Assembly: GCA_900491605.1 (NCBI GenBank)
Contig: UESW01001600.1
Span: 282,672-346,671 of the forward strand
Source: Calamus simplicifolius
Lineage: Eukaryota > Streptophyta > Magnoliopsida > Arecales > Arecaceae
Reading direction: 5' to 3'
DNA length: 64,000 nucleotides
Shown: positions 34,948 through 49,867 of the stretch, one piece after another
How the letters are laid out: each line of letters begins with the position of its first letter
How positions within the stretch are numbered: the stretch's first letter is position 1
Translations under genes and position numbers: made by a program
The notes under the pieces: generated by a model
The model's database searches: none
What the model was told of the DNA's origin: nothing
What the model saw: the letters and a program-made list of their open reading frames with translations, nothing else

Positions 34948-37304
34948 CCTCGGCCGAACATGATTAAGTAGGCTTCCAAGAGATCTAAGTTGACAGGTAG
35001 TTTTAATGCTAGTAAATTGATGTTTGACCTTTCAAAACACTAGACTATAATGTATAATGTTTAATTTCAGTTGTCCAATCATGTAGCATCTGGTCCATTA
35101 TACTAATTCTTTTTAATTTCAAATTCTTCTCATTACATAAAAACTCTATATACACTTTTGTTTCTTATATGTAGTATAAGAAGACAAGTGTGTCTAATAT
35201 GAAGATAACCATACATAAAGACAAGATAATTGTGTGCAATAAAGAGGATCAAAAATTAAAAAGGGTATGGTGAACCAGATGTCATGTGGCTGGTCAACAG
35301 GGGCTAAATGTTATGATCTAGCCAAATATTAATTTGCTTAAAAAACAAAAAAAAAAAAGAGGAGCTAAACCTTTTGTTTTGAATTGTGATGAACAAGCAG
35401 TTGTAGCTTGCATAAACATTTATACTGCTTCACTCAATCAACCAAATAAGAAGAGGTCTAATGGATTGAGGTAGACGGTAATGCCTTGATGTACAAAATA
35501 ACATCAACCAACTAAGGTGCACATTATTAAACAAGAATAAAATTAAATGGAACACAATCCTCGACTTTTGTAGTCCTAGGTGAAGAAGCAGGGTCTAATA
35601 GTAGGACAGAGCATGATCAACTTGAGAAAAGATTCAATATGGATATCACACTCCAAACCCGATGATGAATTTAGAATATAATAATTCATTGCATGCACAA
35701 AGAATTAAAATCTTACTGCATGCAAACCGTTTTACTCAAAATTAATTTTAAATAATTTAGTAATTCTACTAATAATAATAATTCATAAAATTGATCAAAT
35801 CCAAATACCAAGTGACTCAATAACAAAAAGTTCAAATAAAATTTTAATATAAAAATAATCAAAAATCATATCAATTCTCAACTAACATATCTCTAACTAG
35901 AATTCATGAGCTAGTTCCTATCCGAATCTCTTCAATGACTCAGTCTTTGAAACAGAAAGATTTAAGAAATTTTATACATAAATCTAATCATAACCAGAGG
36001 GATCAAGTAAGCACAATGCAATTTCAAATATATGTCTTACAATAATACTTTAAATAATATTTTTATACATATACTCATAATTTAATAATATGCAAAAATC
36101 AATGTCTTACCAGTTTTGAAGAAAAATATTGCTAATTTTCTTTAATAAATAAGGCTTCACCTTAGTTTTAAATAATATGATAGCATCTTTTTCAACTAAT
36201 AAACTATGATCATATACAAACCTTATAGCAGAGTTACAAAACAGAAACTATATAGCTCTGAGGCATGGGTCACAAATACAAACTATATATTCTATCTATG
36301 CAAAGAGTCTCAATATCATAAACCTTTATACAAATCCTGATAGATTTGGTTCATATAATACCAAACATAGCTTGGCTAACAATTAATATATATACATATA
36401 TATTTAACAACCATAAATAATTTTAATAAAAAAATTTCTAACTATGATTAAGTTATTTTAAAGATTTAAAATCCAAATCTCATACAATTTTAGAAAGCAT
36501 TCTAACTAAACTTAGGTTACTTACCTTTTCAAAAAAAAAAAAATTAGAAAAATAATTACTAAGTGCTAGTGCTTACACATATCTGACTAATCCTCTAATT
36601 TTGATATTCAAGGGGTATCAAAGGGCTCCATTAATCTTCATCTTTCACCCTTTAAACCATTAAACTAATACCAAAAGATTTTTGTTAAGTTTTATTTATA
36701 GAGAGATTTTTTAAAGTCTTGAGATTTTCTAATTTTATAAGATATCAATCTTCTAAATTTAATAATTTTTTCAATTTTTGTAAGATACTAAAGAGATGAA
36801 TATTTAATAATAAATTTTTAACCCACTAACATTTAACTTATTTAACATGATATTGAAATATAAAAATTTAAACAAAAAACATCAAAAATCATTCTTATAA
36901 CTACGAATATAATTTTTATAATTTCACATAAGTTCACCAGCAGCATTGTATATTTATAAACTTATTTTTTACTTTCTTAATTAGACTTTAATTTAAGTGA
37001 TTCAAGATATACTAAATGAAACTCTATTTTTGACTTATATTTATAAATTAAATTGCTTTTTAATTTAAATGATTCAAGATATATTAAAATGGAACTCCAG
37101 CATTTACTTCAACGCAGGCGGCCAATTCAATTGATCCAGTGGATCAATAATTGGGAGCCACCATGTGGTCAGTGCTGCAAGAACAATGATAGCCACCAAC
37201 CATGTATTGAAATACCTCAACCAGCAGTGGTTAAATGTCTGATATTTCTTATTGTCATCTAGAATCCAGCATGCATATGATTCTTATGGGGGCACTGTTT
37301 TACT

Positions 37305-37306
<2 letters not shown>
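34948..37306. other. AT-rich stretch, possibly LTR-derived
   Basis: No gene domain. Part of it (about 35640-36900) has the look of an old LTR in reverse orientation, but I could not find both ends. Short frames at 37053-37549 are not convincing. Confidence 0.3.

Positions 37307-37337
<31 letters not shown>
37307..37337. repeat. (GA)n microsatellite
   Basis: Thirty-one bases of alternating G and A. Confidence 0.95.
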
Positions 37338-37339
<2 letters not shown>

Positions 37340-38269
37340 AATACGTCCAAGCAAATCATTCTCCCATCATTTTCACTTGTCCCCATCTCCATAAACCATT
37401 CTCCGAGTAAAGATTCCCACAGATACATCTACTGTAACTTTTATCTACAACAGTTGATGGATGGACTTGACTTTTCCAATGTAGCATTGGAAGTACTAGA
37501 TTATTCATGCATTGGAGTTGGTGTGATTCTCTGGCCTTATCCGACGTAAAAAAAAAGTCGGTTTGTGAAGCTCAAGTGGATCGGGATAAAGTTCTGATTC
37601 TGCCTCAGTAGTACAAAATATGGCATCAACTACAGTTGGAGGAGATTTTTGCAGTCATAAGCGATCCGATGCCCCTTGGTAGCCATCTACCTTCTCAATG
37701 AATGGCTGCTTTTTTTTTTTTTTTGTTCGGTTGCTGCTGCCATCTCAATGAGGGCTGGACCGTTTTGTGGCCTTAACAATATTTTCAGAAACTTCATTTT
37801 TTTTTCTCCCTAATGACTGATTTCTTTATCGGTTAGTTTCATATAAAAATTCTATTTATATATTTAACAACTAATACTTTCATTGTTCCAAATCCTATTA
37901 ATTTATTATGATGAGAAAAAAGTACTTAACCTAACCTTAGGTCATGTTAGTAGAAAACAAAATCCTAAACCCCAATCCCTGATAAAAGAATCAATCTGGG
38001 TTTGAGTCTGAATGGTAGATAATGGCTGTCCAAGCAGCTGAATTAAGCGAAAACAATCGCTATATTAGGGGATTCATTCTCATTGGCTCTCTTAATATAA
38101 GTGATTGATGTCCTTATCAAGATGTTGAAACAGATGAGTTTTGTTGGTTTGATATAAGTTATTGGAGATTCTTTATGCTTTTGTAATATTGGGAACCTTC
38201 GTTTTGTGGATAATTCTCTTTTATTTATGCCACAGTGAAGGAAAGCCACATGGTTGCCAAGACTTTTTT
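37338..38269. other. Gene-less stretch
   Basis: AT-rich sequence with T-runs near 37710 and 37797. Nothing recognisable. Confidence 0.4.
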
Positions 38270-39460
38270 TTTGGCCTATGAAAATATATTAGGATTAAAA
38301 GTTAATTTTTATAAAATCTTAATTAATAATTTATCTGAATGTCGATGAGAAGATAACTCTAATCTTTGTTACTCTGTTGAACTATAAAAGAGGTAGTCTT
38401 TCATTTGTGTACCTTGGCCTTTCTTTTTGTAATTATAAGATTTTTAAGCAATATTAATTGCAACTATTAGAGAAGATTGAAAAGAGACTTGTTTTCTTGA
38501 AAGAAAGGTTGCTCTCTATTGAGGATAGATTATACTTTATCAATTTAGTTCACATAGCACTCCCATCTTATATTATATTTATTTTTAGGCTCCCAAATTA
38601 AATGAGTCACGGATGATAAGTTAAGAAGAGCTCTTCTTTAGAAAGAGAAAGATTCTATTAGTAGATTTAACTACCTTGTTAATTAAGAAGCTATTTGTAA
38701 AGACAAGAAAGAAAGTATCTGGATATTTAAAATCTCAATAGTATGAATATAACATTGCTCATAAAATGGGCATGGAAGTATGTTAAATTATTAAGTTAGA
38801 GGGAATGCTTCCTCATCAAGACCTATATCCAAAGCCTACTATTTGAGAGGGTACTTCACCATACAGATGAAATAAAAAATGCGAAGGGCATCACCAATAT
38901 AAAAAGATATTTGTATGAACTCATATACCTTTTGAAAATACATGACCTTTATGATAATGGAATGGATATTAGATTTGGAAGGATAGTTAAATAGCGCCTA
39001 TTCTACTAGCCCTCGAGCCTCATAGATGCACTACCATGAATCATGTTTCAGTCACCTTGCTTTGGAGCCCAAAAGCATAACAATGGAAAGTTGGTTTATA
39101 TTGTCCTCTTTTATCCTCGGATTCCCTAGAATCAGAGCGGCTCTAAAGACTACTTTCTACCATTCACCAGTCAGAGCATCCTCATACATTCTAGTTTGGA
39201 AGATTAGTTAGGATAGTATGATTCATTAGCCATTGCGGAGTACCTAGTCTTTCTATATATAAAGCAGTATGAAAAGCATATACTCTTGAGAAGGTCAAAA
39301 TATTTCTTTGGTGGGCTCTCCTCAACAGGCTACATACTAAAAACATTTTAGTCAAGCAAGAATGGAGAGTCAACAATAGATGTGTACTATATGAGGATAC
39401 CCAAGAGTTAGTGGGCTATTTCTTTACTAGATACCTATTCTTGAGGTCGATCTTAAAGAT
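38270..39460 (+). pseudogene. LINE fragment: reverse transcriptase C terminus and zf-RVT region
   Basis: From about 38400 one frame reads VYLGLSFCNYKIF, a stop, then LLEKIEKRLVFLKERLLSI, then LYFINLVHIALPSYIIF and FRLPN. This is the YLGLPL...LEKIEKRL..WK.RLLS..GRL.LI..VL..LP pattern of plant LINE reverse transcriptase. Further on (about 39288-39450) KIFLWWALLNRLHTKNILVK and RVNNRCVLYEDTQELVGYFF match the zf-RVT region downstream of it. Stops and shifts are frequent. It joins LTR-like sequence at about 39465. The 5' half of the element is missing. Confidence 0.8.
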
Positions 39461-39464
39461 CTTC

Positions 39465-40751
<1,287 letters not shown>

Positions 40752-43183
40752 TATATAGGTCATTTTTCTCTATTCGGCGTAGTTTATAATTTCATATAAC
40801 AATACATATCATAAATAAATTTCAAAAGAAGCTATGAATAGAAGTCTTACTTAAAAACTAGTTACATTTATATGCTTCATCACTATATATACCAATAAAT
40901 ATGATTATATGTAAACATATGGATACACAAAAATTATATTTCTACACTATCTATTATATTAATCAGTTAAACATGCTATAGAAATTATTATTTACTCACT
41001 TCATGAGTCACATCAATCATTCAGAGATCAAGTGAAGGTTAATGATAAATCCTCCAAAGCACCTAGAGTAGGGATTAGCCACACAAAAAAAAGATAAGAT
41101 CATGATACTATTACAGCATGGGAAGCAAAGACCATACATTATCATACAAAAATCCTAAATTTGAGTTTAACCCTGGCTTGAAATCCTATATAAATTAGCA
41201 ATAATTTTAGAAACCCTTCTCAAAGCAAGTAGACTTAGCAAAAATAGAAGCAAAACTCTCAAAATCTAATCTAGAGAGCTCGTAGTTTGAAGTGATTCAA
41301 CGAATAACAAGCTTAGGGGATTAAATCTAATGTTGGAGAGCTTAGATATATTTTGAAGCATTATGAGAATGTAGGTAGAGAAAGGATGAAAATGAAAAAA
41401 AGTTGAGAAAAATCAAGAGGCATGAGTCATGGATGTTTGAGGATGAGAGATGGAAGGAGAGGGAGAAGTCTGATATTTATAGGGGGTCCCAAAGTCCTAA
41501 AGTTATTAGGGAAACTACAAGTGTATCATGTGACTTAGGATTGAGCTCGTGCATGTAACTTGATGTAGGGACAAGCTTAGGTATATAGCATAGCACAAAT
41601 GAGCTTGAGTGATGAGCTCGAATATATGATACAATAAAAGCAAAATTAGATGCACAACATAATAGAAGTGAGCATGCATCATGAGCTCAGGTGCACAATC
41701 TAATAGAGAGGTCAGCTCAGATCACACCATTATTTATATTCAAAATCATTTAAATAAATATTAATTTACTTAAAATTTTTTATGCAAATAAAAAACATTC
41801 CATTTAGATTCAATAAATATATTCAAAAAATTAAATTCTTTAAAAATGAAAAGTCAACTCTTTCTTTAAAAAATAAAATCAAAAATTTTAGAAAATATTA
41901 ATTTAGTTAATATGAAATTAAGGTACTTCCATTCAAGAAAAAAATCTTAAAAAATCGATTTAGTTAGCTTAGAGATGATGAAAAAATAAAAAATTATAAA
42001 AAAATTATCTTAAAATATAATTTATAAAGTCTTAATCAATACTTAGTCAAATTTATAAGGTTTTCAAATCTAAACAAGATCACAATAACAATGAACCCTA
42101 TATTGACCCATGCTAATTTGATTCATAATTTATTAAAATAATAAAATTATACTTATCATAATAAGATAAAAATTTATTTCTTAGAGTTTAACTATGATAT
42201 GTTGGTAGATAGGAGGTTGGAGTATTGGACTTAATCTTTGATTAGGATAGAGAAAGAAAAGAGTACAAGCCAAATAAAGAAAAAGCTAGGAATGATTGAT
42301 TTATGGCATTTATGTGGCAAATGTAGAACAAGAGAAATTTAAAAAAAAAAATTAAGTAAAAATTTTTTCGAATAAAAGACTTTCATTACTTCTGCTCAAT
42401 GGGGGCAATTTATGTTTTGATAAGTCCTTAAATTCTCTTTATAATCTTTGTAATCTTTTTTCTTCCACCTCCCGGTCCTTAAAAATCATGTAATTTATTT
42501 TGATTTTAATAAAATTTTTCAAGGAGTTCTTTTTCCATTTCATCCGAAAAAAAAAGTAGCATCCCTATTCTAGCTCTCCTATATATGGTATCTCTACCGT
42601 CAATGCATCTCTTGGCATGGACATGGAGAAATTAATTGAAGATATTGTATTGGACCTTCGGTTGATGTCGACTTGAGGAGGCTCAATATCCAATCTAAAA
42701 TAGCGAAGCAAATAGAACATCAAAAAAAAAAAAAAAGGCAATGATAAAAATGGAATTCATATCATATTTTTTTGGCTTATATCTTGTCCTGCTCAACATG
42801 ATTGTTATGCCCATCCCCTGACAAAGAGAGGGAGTTCAGGACAGCCTTGGACCACTCTAAGATCAGTGTGATACGATCATGTGAACTCGGAATGATATCA
42901 GCAGAGGGTGAGAGATCACTATCCTTGCTCGCTTGAAAACCCCAACTGCAACTAGTTCTGTTCTTATGTGCTGTCAAACAAGTTCGTTTGGGCTATCGTC
43001 TATAAATTTGTTTTCCTTTATTTGAACAAATTCCTGAACGTAGGCTGCAGCCTCCCTTTCACTCCAACGTCCCCTTGGGTACTGCACTTCTAAGAGTTCG
43101 AAACCACTTCCTTGGTAGAGATCAGAACGAAAATTGCCATCTTGGATGACTACAATACCCCATAGGAATAATTATGTAGCATT
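40752..43183. repeat. 2.4-kb repeat, copy A
   Basis: The fullest uninterrupted copy of a unit found three times in the window, starting TATATAGGTCATTTTTCTC. It runs through the CTCCCGGTCCTTAAAAATC site (empty of the CACTA insertion, GTC at 42475-42477) to CCCCATAGGAATAATT. I see no coding domain, although one frame near 41380 stays open in all copies. It may be a non-autonomous transposon or LTR piece; TIRs or a target duplication were not found. Divergence from copy C begins just after AGCAT near 43182. Confidence 0.85.
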
Positions 43184-43919
43184 ATCACATCATATCATAT
43201 CATATCATAGCGGACCATGGTGGGACATATTATCGTATACATAAAGTATCATTTTCATATCACATTTGCCAAATAACATGTATCGTTGCAAAAATGCAAT
43301 CCATATACTTTTCACAGTTACAGTGATTTAAACATGTCAAATATACATGTATATTTATAAAACCTTTGGCAATTTTAAATACCATGCCAATTGATCAGTT
43401 GTCCGCTTAGGTACAAAATTATTTGCAAAATATAATAAATAATAAAACGATCATAGTAAATGCTCACTTACAAATAAGAGTACCAATCCATTTTCTTGTT
43501 TTTTAAATAATGCATTATGTATCAATATAGCATTTAAATACATAATTTTTATATTTTAATAATTCATAAAAATTATGATAAATGACTTACTTACTTTCTG
43601 ACCCTAATCCAAAAATGTAATTCGGTTATTTAGTCACCTGGATACCTACAGCATCAATTTTTTAATTTTTAGTCTCCAGAATCAGCATATGAACATGACT
43701 TCTAAACTCTACCCAGTTTAATCCCAAGGCCAAGTTGGGGCTTGAATATTTCCCAATATATAAACTCAAATAAGAAAATAAAAATATTTCAAGAAACTAG
43801 GATCAACACTGATCCAAGCCGTATCCTCCTTTTAATGGGCCTGACCCAATTTAGAGCCCAAAAATCAGCCCAAAAGAGCTAACTGGGTTGGGCCGAACCC
43901 GGGCCCAGCCCCCCTTTCT

Positions 43920-43953
<34 letters not shown>

Positions 43954-44686
43954 CTGTTCTTCCTCCCCTGGTTCACCCAAACTAGGAAAAATGGAGGGTG
44001 GCCAGTGGCCTAGGGCCACCGCTGGCCCCTCCCGGGGTTTCGGTCGGCCACCGGCGATCAGCCCCGCGCCAGCCATCGCCGATGGCTGCCTCCCCCTTCT
44101 CTCTTTCCCTCTCCTCCTCTCTTTCTTTCTTTCCCCTATTCTTCTTCTTCCTCCTTGGGCAACGGCAAGGCTAGCCAGGGGAGGCAAGTCGGACCCCATC
44201 GGATGCTTTTCCGACGCTAGTGGAGGTCATCGTTCGTAGCTCGGGCCCGGCGAGCCAACGGGCACACCGCCGGGCCCGAACCAAGCCGCTGACCGGCTTG
44301 GTTTCGCAGTGAAGGGAGGGCTGCCCAACGGCCCTCCACCACTCCACTCTGGCCGTCTCGAGCGGCCGAACAATCCTCCCCTCCTTCTCCGGCCGCCTCG
44401 AGCAACCGAGCACTCTATAACCGGCATAGTAACGAGAGGATCCGTTGCTCCTCCCGATCTCCCTCTCTGCCTCTCTATTTCACTCTTGATGAAGCAATGG
44501 AAGGGGAGGTTTACCAGCATGGATGATAGCGACGGATGAAGGGAGGAGACTCCTCTCTCCCTTCCCTTTTATCATGGAGGAGAAGAGGGGGTGAAGAAGG
44601 AAGGGGCGGCACGCCGGTCGCTATCGTGTCGTGCCTCTCTTCTCCTCCCTCTTTTCCCATCCATTAAACTCGTGAGGGATTACAGT
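43184..44686 (-). repeat. LTR-like repeat, inverted relative to 1400-2480
   Basis: Fills the gap between copies A and B. About 43300-43990 is homologous in reverse complement to about 1490-2100. The rest (43990-44680) is GC-rich, with a CT run at 43919-43951. The last bases, GGGATTACA, could be the outer edge of a solo LTR, but no clean target duplication was found. The open frames on both strands (for example minus 43879-44199) show no domain. Confidence 0.5.
43919..43951. repeat. (CT)n microsatellite
   Basis: A run of alternating C and T inside the LTR-like repeat. Confidence 0.9.
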
Positions 44687-46563
44687 TATATAGGTCATTT
44701 TTCTCTATTCGGCGTAGTTTATAATTTCATATAACAATACATATCATAGATAAATTTCAAAAGAAGCTATGAATAGATGTCTTATCTAAAAACTAGTTAC
44801 ATTTATATGCTTCATCGCTATATATACCAATAAATATGATATATATATATACATATGTATACACAGAAATCATATTACTACACTATCTATTATATTAACC
44901 AGTTAAACATGCTATAAAAATTATTATTTACTCACTTCATGAGTCACATCAATCTATTCAGAGATCAAGTAAAGGTGAATGATAAAACCTCCAAAGCACC
45001 TAGGGTAGGGATTAGCCACCCAAAAAAAAAGATAATATCATGATACTATTACAGCATAGGAAGCAAAGACCATACATTATCATACAAAATCCTAAGTTTG
45101 AGTTTAACCCTGGCTTGAAATCCAATATAAATTAGCAATAATTTTAGAAACCCTTCTCAAAGCAAGTAGACTTAGCAAAAATAGAAGCAAAACTTTCAAA
45201 ATCTTATCTAGAGAGCCCGTAGTTTGAAGTGATTCAGCGAATAACAAGCTTAGGGGTTTAAATCTAATGTTGGAGAGCTTAGATTTTGAAGTATTATGAG
45301 AATATAGGTAGAGAAAGGATGAAAATGAAAAAAAAGTTGAGAAAAATCAAGAGGCATGAGTCATGGATGTTTGAGGATGAGAGATGGAAGGAGAGAGAGA
45401 AGTCTGATATTTATAGGGGGTCCCAAAGTCCTAAAGTTATTAGGGGTACTAAAAGTGTATCATGTGACTTAGGATTGAGCTCGTGCATGTAACTTGACGT
45501 AGGGACAGGCTTAGGTATATAGCATAGCACAAATGAGCTTGAGTGATGAGCTCGAATATATGATACAATAAAAGAAAAATTAGATGCACAACATAATAGA
45601 AGTCAGCATGCATCATGAGCTCAGGTGCACAATCTAATAGAGAGGTCAGCTCAGGTCACACCATTATTTATATTCAAAATCATTTAAATAAATATAAATT
45701 TACTTAAAATTTCTTATGCAAATAAAAAACATTCCATTTAGATTCAATAAATATATTCAAAAAATTAAATTCTTTAAAATAAAAAGTCAACTCTTTCTTT
45801 CAAAAATAAAATCAAAAATTTTAGAAAATCCTAATTTAGTTAATATGAAATTAAGGTACTTCCATTCAAGATAAAAATCTCAAAAAATCGATTTAGTTAG
45901 CTTAGAGATGTGAAAAAATAAAAAATTATAAAAAATTATCTTAAAATATAATTTATAAAGTCGTAATCAATACTTAGTCAAATTTATAAGGTTTTCAAAT
46001 CTAAACAAGATCACGGTAACAATGAACCCTATATTGACCCATGCTAATTTGATTCATAATTTATTAAAATAATAAAATTATACTTATCATAATAAGATAA
46101 AAAATTATTTCTTAGAGTTTAACTATGATATGTTGGTAGATAGGAGGTTGGAGTATTGGACTTAGTCTTTGATCAGGATAGAGAAAGAAAAGAGTACAAA
46201 CCAAATAAAGAAAAAGCTAGGAATGATTGATTTATGGCATTTATGTGGCAAATGTAGAACAAGAGAAATTTAAAAAAAAATTAAGTAAATTTTTTTTTCG
46301 AATAAAAGACTTTTATTACTTCTGGTCAATGGGGCAATTTATGTTTTGATAAGTCCTTAAATTCTCTTTATAATTTTTGTAATCTTTTTTCTTCCACCTC
46401 CCGGTCCTTAAAAATCATGTAATTTATTTTGATTTTAATAAAATTTTTCAAGGAGTTCTTTTTCCGTTTCATCCGAAAAAAAAAGTAGCATCCCTATTCT
46501 AGCTCTCCTATATATGGTATCTCTACCGTCAATGCATCTCTTGGCATGGACATCGAGAAATTA
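44687..46563. repeat. 2.4-kb repeat, copy B (3' truncated)
   Basis: Aligns with copy A from TATATAGGTCATTTTTCTC to GAGAAATTA and then stops where copy C begins. It keeps an empty CACTA site (CCGGTCCTT, GTC at 46404-46406). It differs from A and C at scattered bases, for example GATATATATATACATATGTA where A has GATTATATGTAAACATATGG. The 68-codon frame at 45286-45492 is part of the repeat. Confidence 0.9.
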
Positions 46564-48095
46564 TATTTCTACACTATCTATTATATTAATCAGTTAAACA
46601 TGCTATAGAAATTATTATTTACTCACTTCATGAGTCACATCAATCTATTCAGAGATCATGTGAAGGTTAATGATAAAACCTCCAAAGCACCTAGAGTAGG
46701 GATTAGCCACAAAAAAAAAAAAAAGATAAGATCATAATACTATTACAGCATGGGAAGCAAAGACCATACATTATCATACAAAATCCTAAATTTGAGTTTA
46801 ACCCTGGCTTGAAATCCTATATAAATTAGCAATAATTTTAGAAACCCTTCTCAAAGCAAGTAGACTTGGCAAAAATAGAAGCAAAACTCTCAAAATCTAA
46901 TCTAGAGAGCCCGTAGTTTGAAGTGATTCAACGAATAACAAGCTTAGGGGATTAAATCTAATGTTGGAGAGCTTAGATATATTTTGAAACATTATGAGAA
47001 TGTAGGTAGAGAAAGGATGAAAATGAAAAAAAGTTGAGAAAAATCAAGAGGCATGAGTCATGGATGTTTGAGGATGAGAGATGGAAGGAGAGGGAGAAGT
47101 CTGATATTTATAGGGGGTCCCAAAGTCCTAAAGTTATTAGGAAACTATAAGTGTATCATGTGACTTAGGATTGAGCTCGTGCATGTAACTTGACGTAGGG
47201 ACAAGCTTAGGTATATAGCATAGCACAAATGAGCTTGAGTGATGAGCTCAAATGTATGATACAATAAAAACAAAATTAGATGCACAACATAATAGAAGTG
47301 AGCATGCATCATGAGCTCAGGTGCACAATCTAGTAGAGAGGCCAGCTCAGATCACACCATTATTTATATTTAAAATCATTTAAATAAATATTGATTTACT
47401 TAAAATTTCTTATGTAAATAAAATACATTCCATTTAGATTCAATAAATATATTCAAAAAATTCAATTCATTAAAAATGAAATGTCAACTCTTTCTTTCAA
47501 AAATAAAATCAAAAAATTTTAGAAAATCCTAATTTAGTTAATATGAAATTAAGGTACTTCCATTCAAGATAAAAATCTCAAAAAATCGATTTAGTTAGCT
47601 TCGAAATGATGGAAAAATAAAAAATTATCTTAAAATATAATTTATAAAGTCTTAATCAATACTTAGTCAAATTTATAGGGTTTTGAAATCTAAACAAGAT
47701 CACAGTAACAATGAACCCTATATTGACCCATGCTAATTTAATTCATAATTTATTAAAATAATAAAATTATACTTAACATAATAAGATGAAAACTTATTTC
47801 TTAGAGTTTAACTATGGTATGTTGGTAGATAGGAGGTTGGAGTATTGGACCTAGTCTTTGATCAGAATAGAGAAAGAAAAGAGTACAAGCCAAATAAAGA
47901 AAAAGCTAGGAATGATTGATTATGGCATTTATGTGGCACATGTAGAACAAGAGAAATTTAAAAAGAAATTTAAGTAAAAAAATTTTCGAATAAAAGACTT
48001 TCATTACTTCTGCTCAATGGGGGCAATTTTTGTTTCGATAAATCCTTAAATTCTCTTGATAATCTTTGTAATCTATTTTCTTCCACCTCCCAGTC
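46558..48095. repeat. 2.4-kb repeat, copy C, left part
   Basis: Begins at AAATTATATTTCTACAC, internal to the unit (equivalent to about 40930 in A), so it is 5' truncated. The junction with B shares AAATTA, a microhomology. It is interrupted at CCCAGTC (48095) by the CACTA element and resumes at 59161. Confidence 0.9.
48093..48095. other. Target site duplication of the CACTA element (left GTC)
   Basis: GTC here and at 59161-59163 flanks the insertion. The undisturbed sequence in copies A and B is CCGGTCCTT, with a single GTC. Confidence 0.9.
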
Positions 48096-48104
48096 CGCAA
48101 CAAG

Positions 48105-49862
48105 AAAATACTGAAATAGCGACGTATCTTTGTGTCGCTAAATTGCGATGCCTCAGCGACAACAAAAAATGGCGACGCAATTAGCAACCTCAGAAACATG
48201 CGTCGCTATTTAGCGACTCAATAGTGACGCAAAAAATTAAAAAATTAAAAAAAAATCGTTAATAGTGACGCAATTGTTGCGTCACTAAATAGCGACGTAA
48301 TAGCGACGCATAGCTTAAAAATTTAAAAAATATTAAATTTTAATTTAGCGACGCAAATAGTGCGTTGCTATTTAGCGACACAAATAGTGCGTCGCTATTT
48401 AGCGACGCAAATATTTGCGTCGCTAAATAGCGACGTAGTAGCAATGCAATAAACCAGATAAGTGAAAAAAATTAATTTTTAATTTAGCGACGCAAGTAAT
48501 GCGTCACAAATTTTTTTAAAAAAATTAAATTTTATAAAATATAATTAAAATATAAAAAAATAAAAAATAAAAAATTGCGACGCCACTAGATGGGTCGCAA
48601 TTAGCGACGCATAAAAAATGAGTCGCTACATTACGACGCAATGAGGTGCGTCATAATTATTTTAAGAAAAATTAGTTTTTATAAATATAATTATGAAATA
48701 AAAATATGGTGACGTAATTCCGTGCATTACAATTTTTTTAAAAAAATTAATTATGTTAAATAGTGGCGCATTAGCGATGCAATAAACCAGATAATTAAAA
48801 AAAATTAATTTTTTATTTAGCGACGCAAGTAATGCATCATAATTTTTTTAAAAAATTAAATTTTAAAATATAATTAAAATATAAAAAAATAAAAATTAAA
48901 AATTGCGACGCCACTAAATGCATCGCCATTTAGCGACACCATGCAACTAGGTGCGTCGTAATTATTTTAAGAAAAATTAATTTTTATAAAATATAATTAT
49001 AAAATAAAAATATTGCGACGTAATTAAGTGTGTCACAATTTTTTTAAAAAAATTAATTATGTTAAATAGCGATGCATTAGTGACGCAATAAACCAAAAAA
49101 TTAAAAAAAATTAATTTTTAATTTAGCGATGCAAGTATTGCGTCGCAATTTTTTTTAAAAAATAAATATTATAAAAAAATTAAAAATAAAATATTGCGAT
49201 GCATCGAAATGCGTCGCAATTTAGCGACGCAAATAAAATGAGTCGCTACATTGCGACGCATCTTGTGGCGTCACAATTTTTTGAAGAAAAATTAATTTTT
49301 ATAAAATATAATTATAAAATAAAAATATTGCGATGCAATTCAATTTGTTGCAATTTTTTTAAAAAATTAATTATGTTAAATAGCGACGCAATAAACCAAA
49401 AAATTAAAAAAATTAATTTTTAATTTAGCGATGTAAGTATTGCATCGCAATTTTTTTTAAAAAATAATTTTTTAAAAAAATAAAAAATAAAATATTGTGA
49501 CACATCAAAATGCGTCGCAATTTAGCGACACAAATAAAATGAGTCGCTACATTGCGATGCTACAAGGTGCGTCGCAATTTTTTAAAGAAAAATTAATTTT
49601 TATAAAATATAATTATGAAATAAAAATATTGCGACGCAATTTAGTGCATCGTAATTTTTTTAAAAAAATTAATTATATTAAATAGCGATGCATTAGCGAT
49701 GCAATAAATTAAAAAAAAATTTTTAATTTAGAGACGCAAATAATGTGTCGCAATTTTTTTAAAAAAATTAAATTTATAAAATATAATTAAAAGATAAAAA
49801 AATTAAAAACAAAACATTGCGACGCAATAAAATGCGTCATAATTCTTTTTAAAAAAATTAAT
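48105..49862. repeat. Left subterminal repeat array of the CACTA element
   Basis: Dozens of copies of TAGCGACGCA and its complement, many with single changes (often C/T), lie in AT-rich spacers. Blocks near 48480-49860 also repeat as larger units of about 300 bp (AATTTAGCGAYGCAAGTA...). In En/Spm such arrays bind TnpA and bring the ends together. Confidence 0.85.
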
Positions 49863-49867
49863 TTTGG

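Noticed and set aside
43879..44539. Overlapping frames up to 106 codons
   Set aside because: They lie in the GC-rich part of an LTR-like repeat with no known motif.
48105..49862. Possible CRISPR-like array of short repeats
   Set aside because: Spacing is irregular, motifs occur in both orientations, and the array ends at a CACTA terminus in plant DNA.
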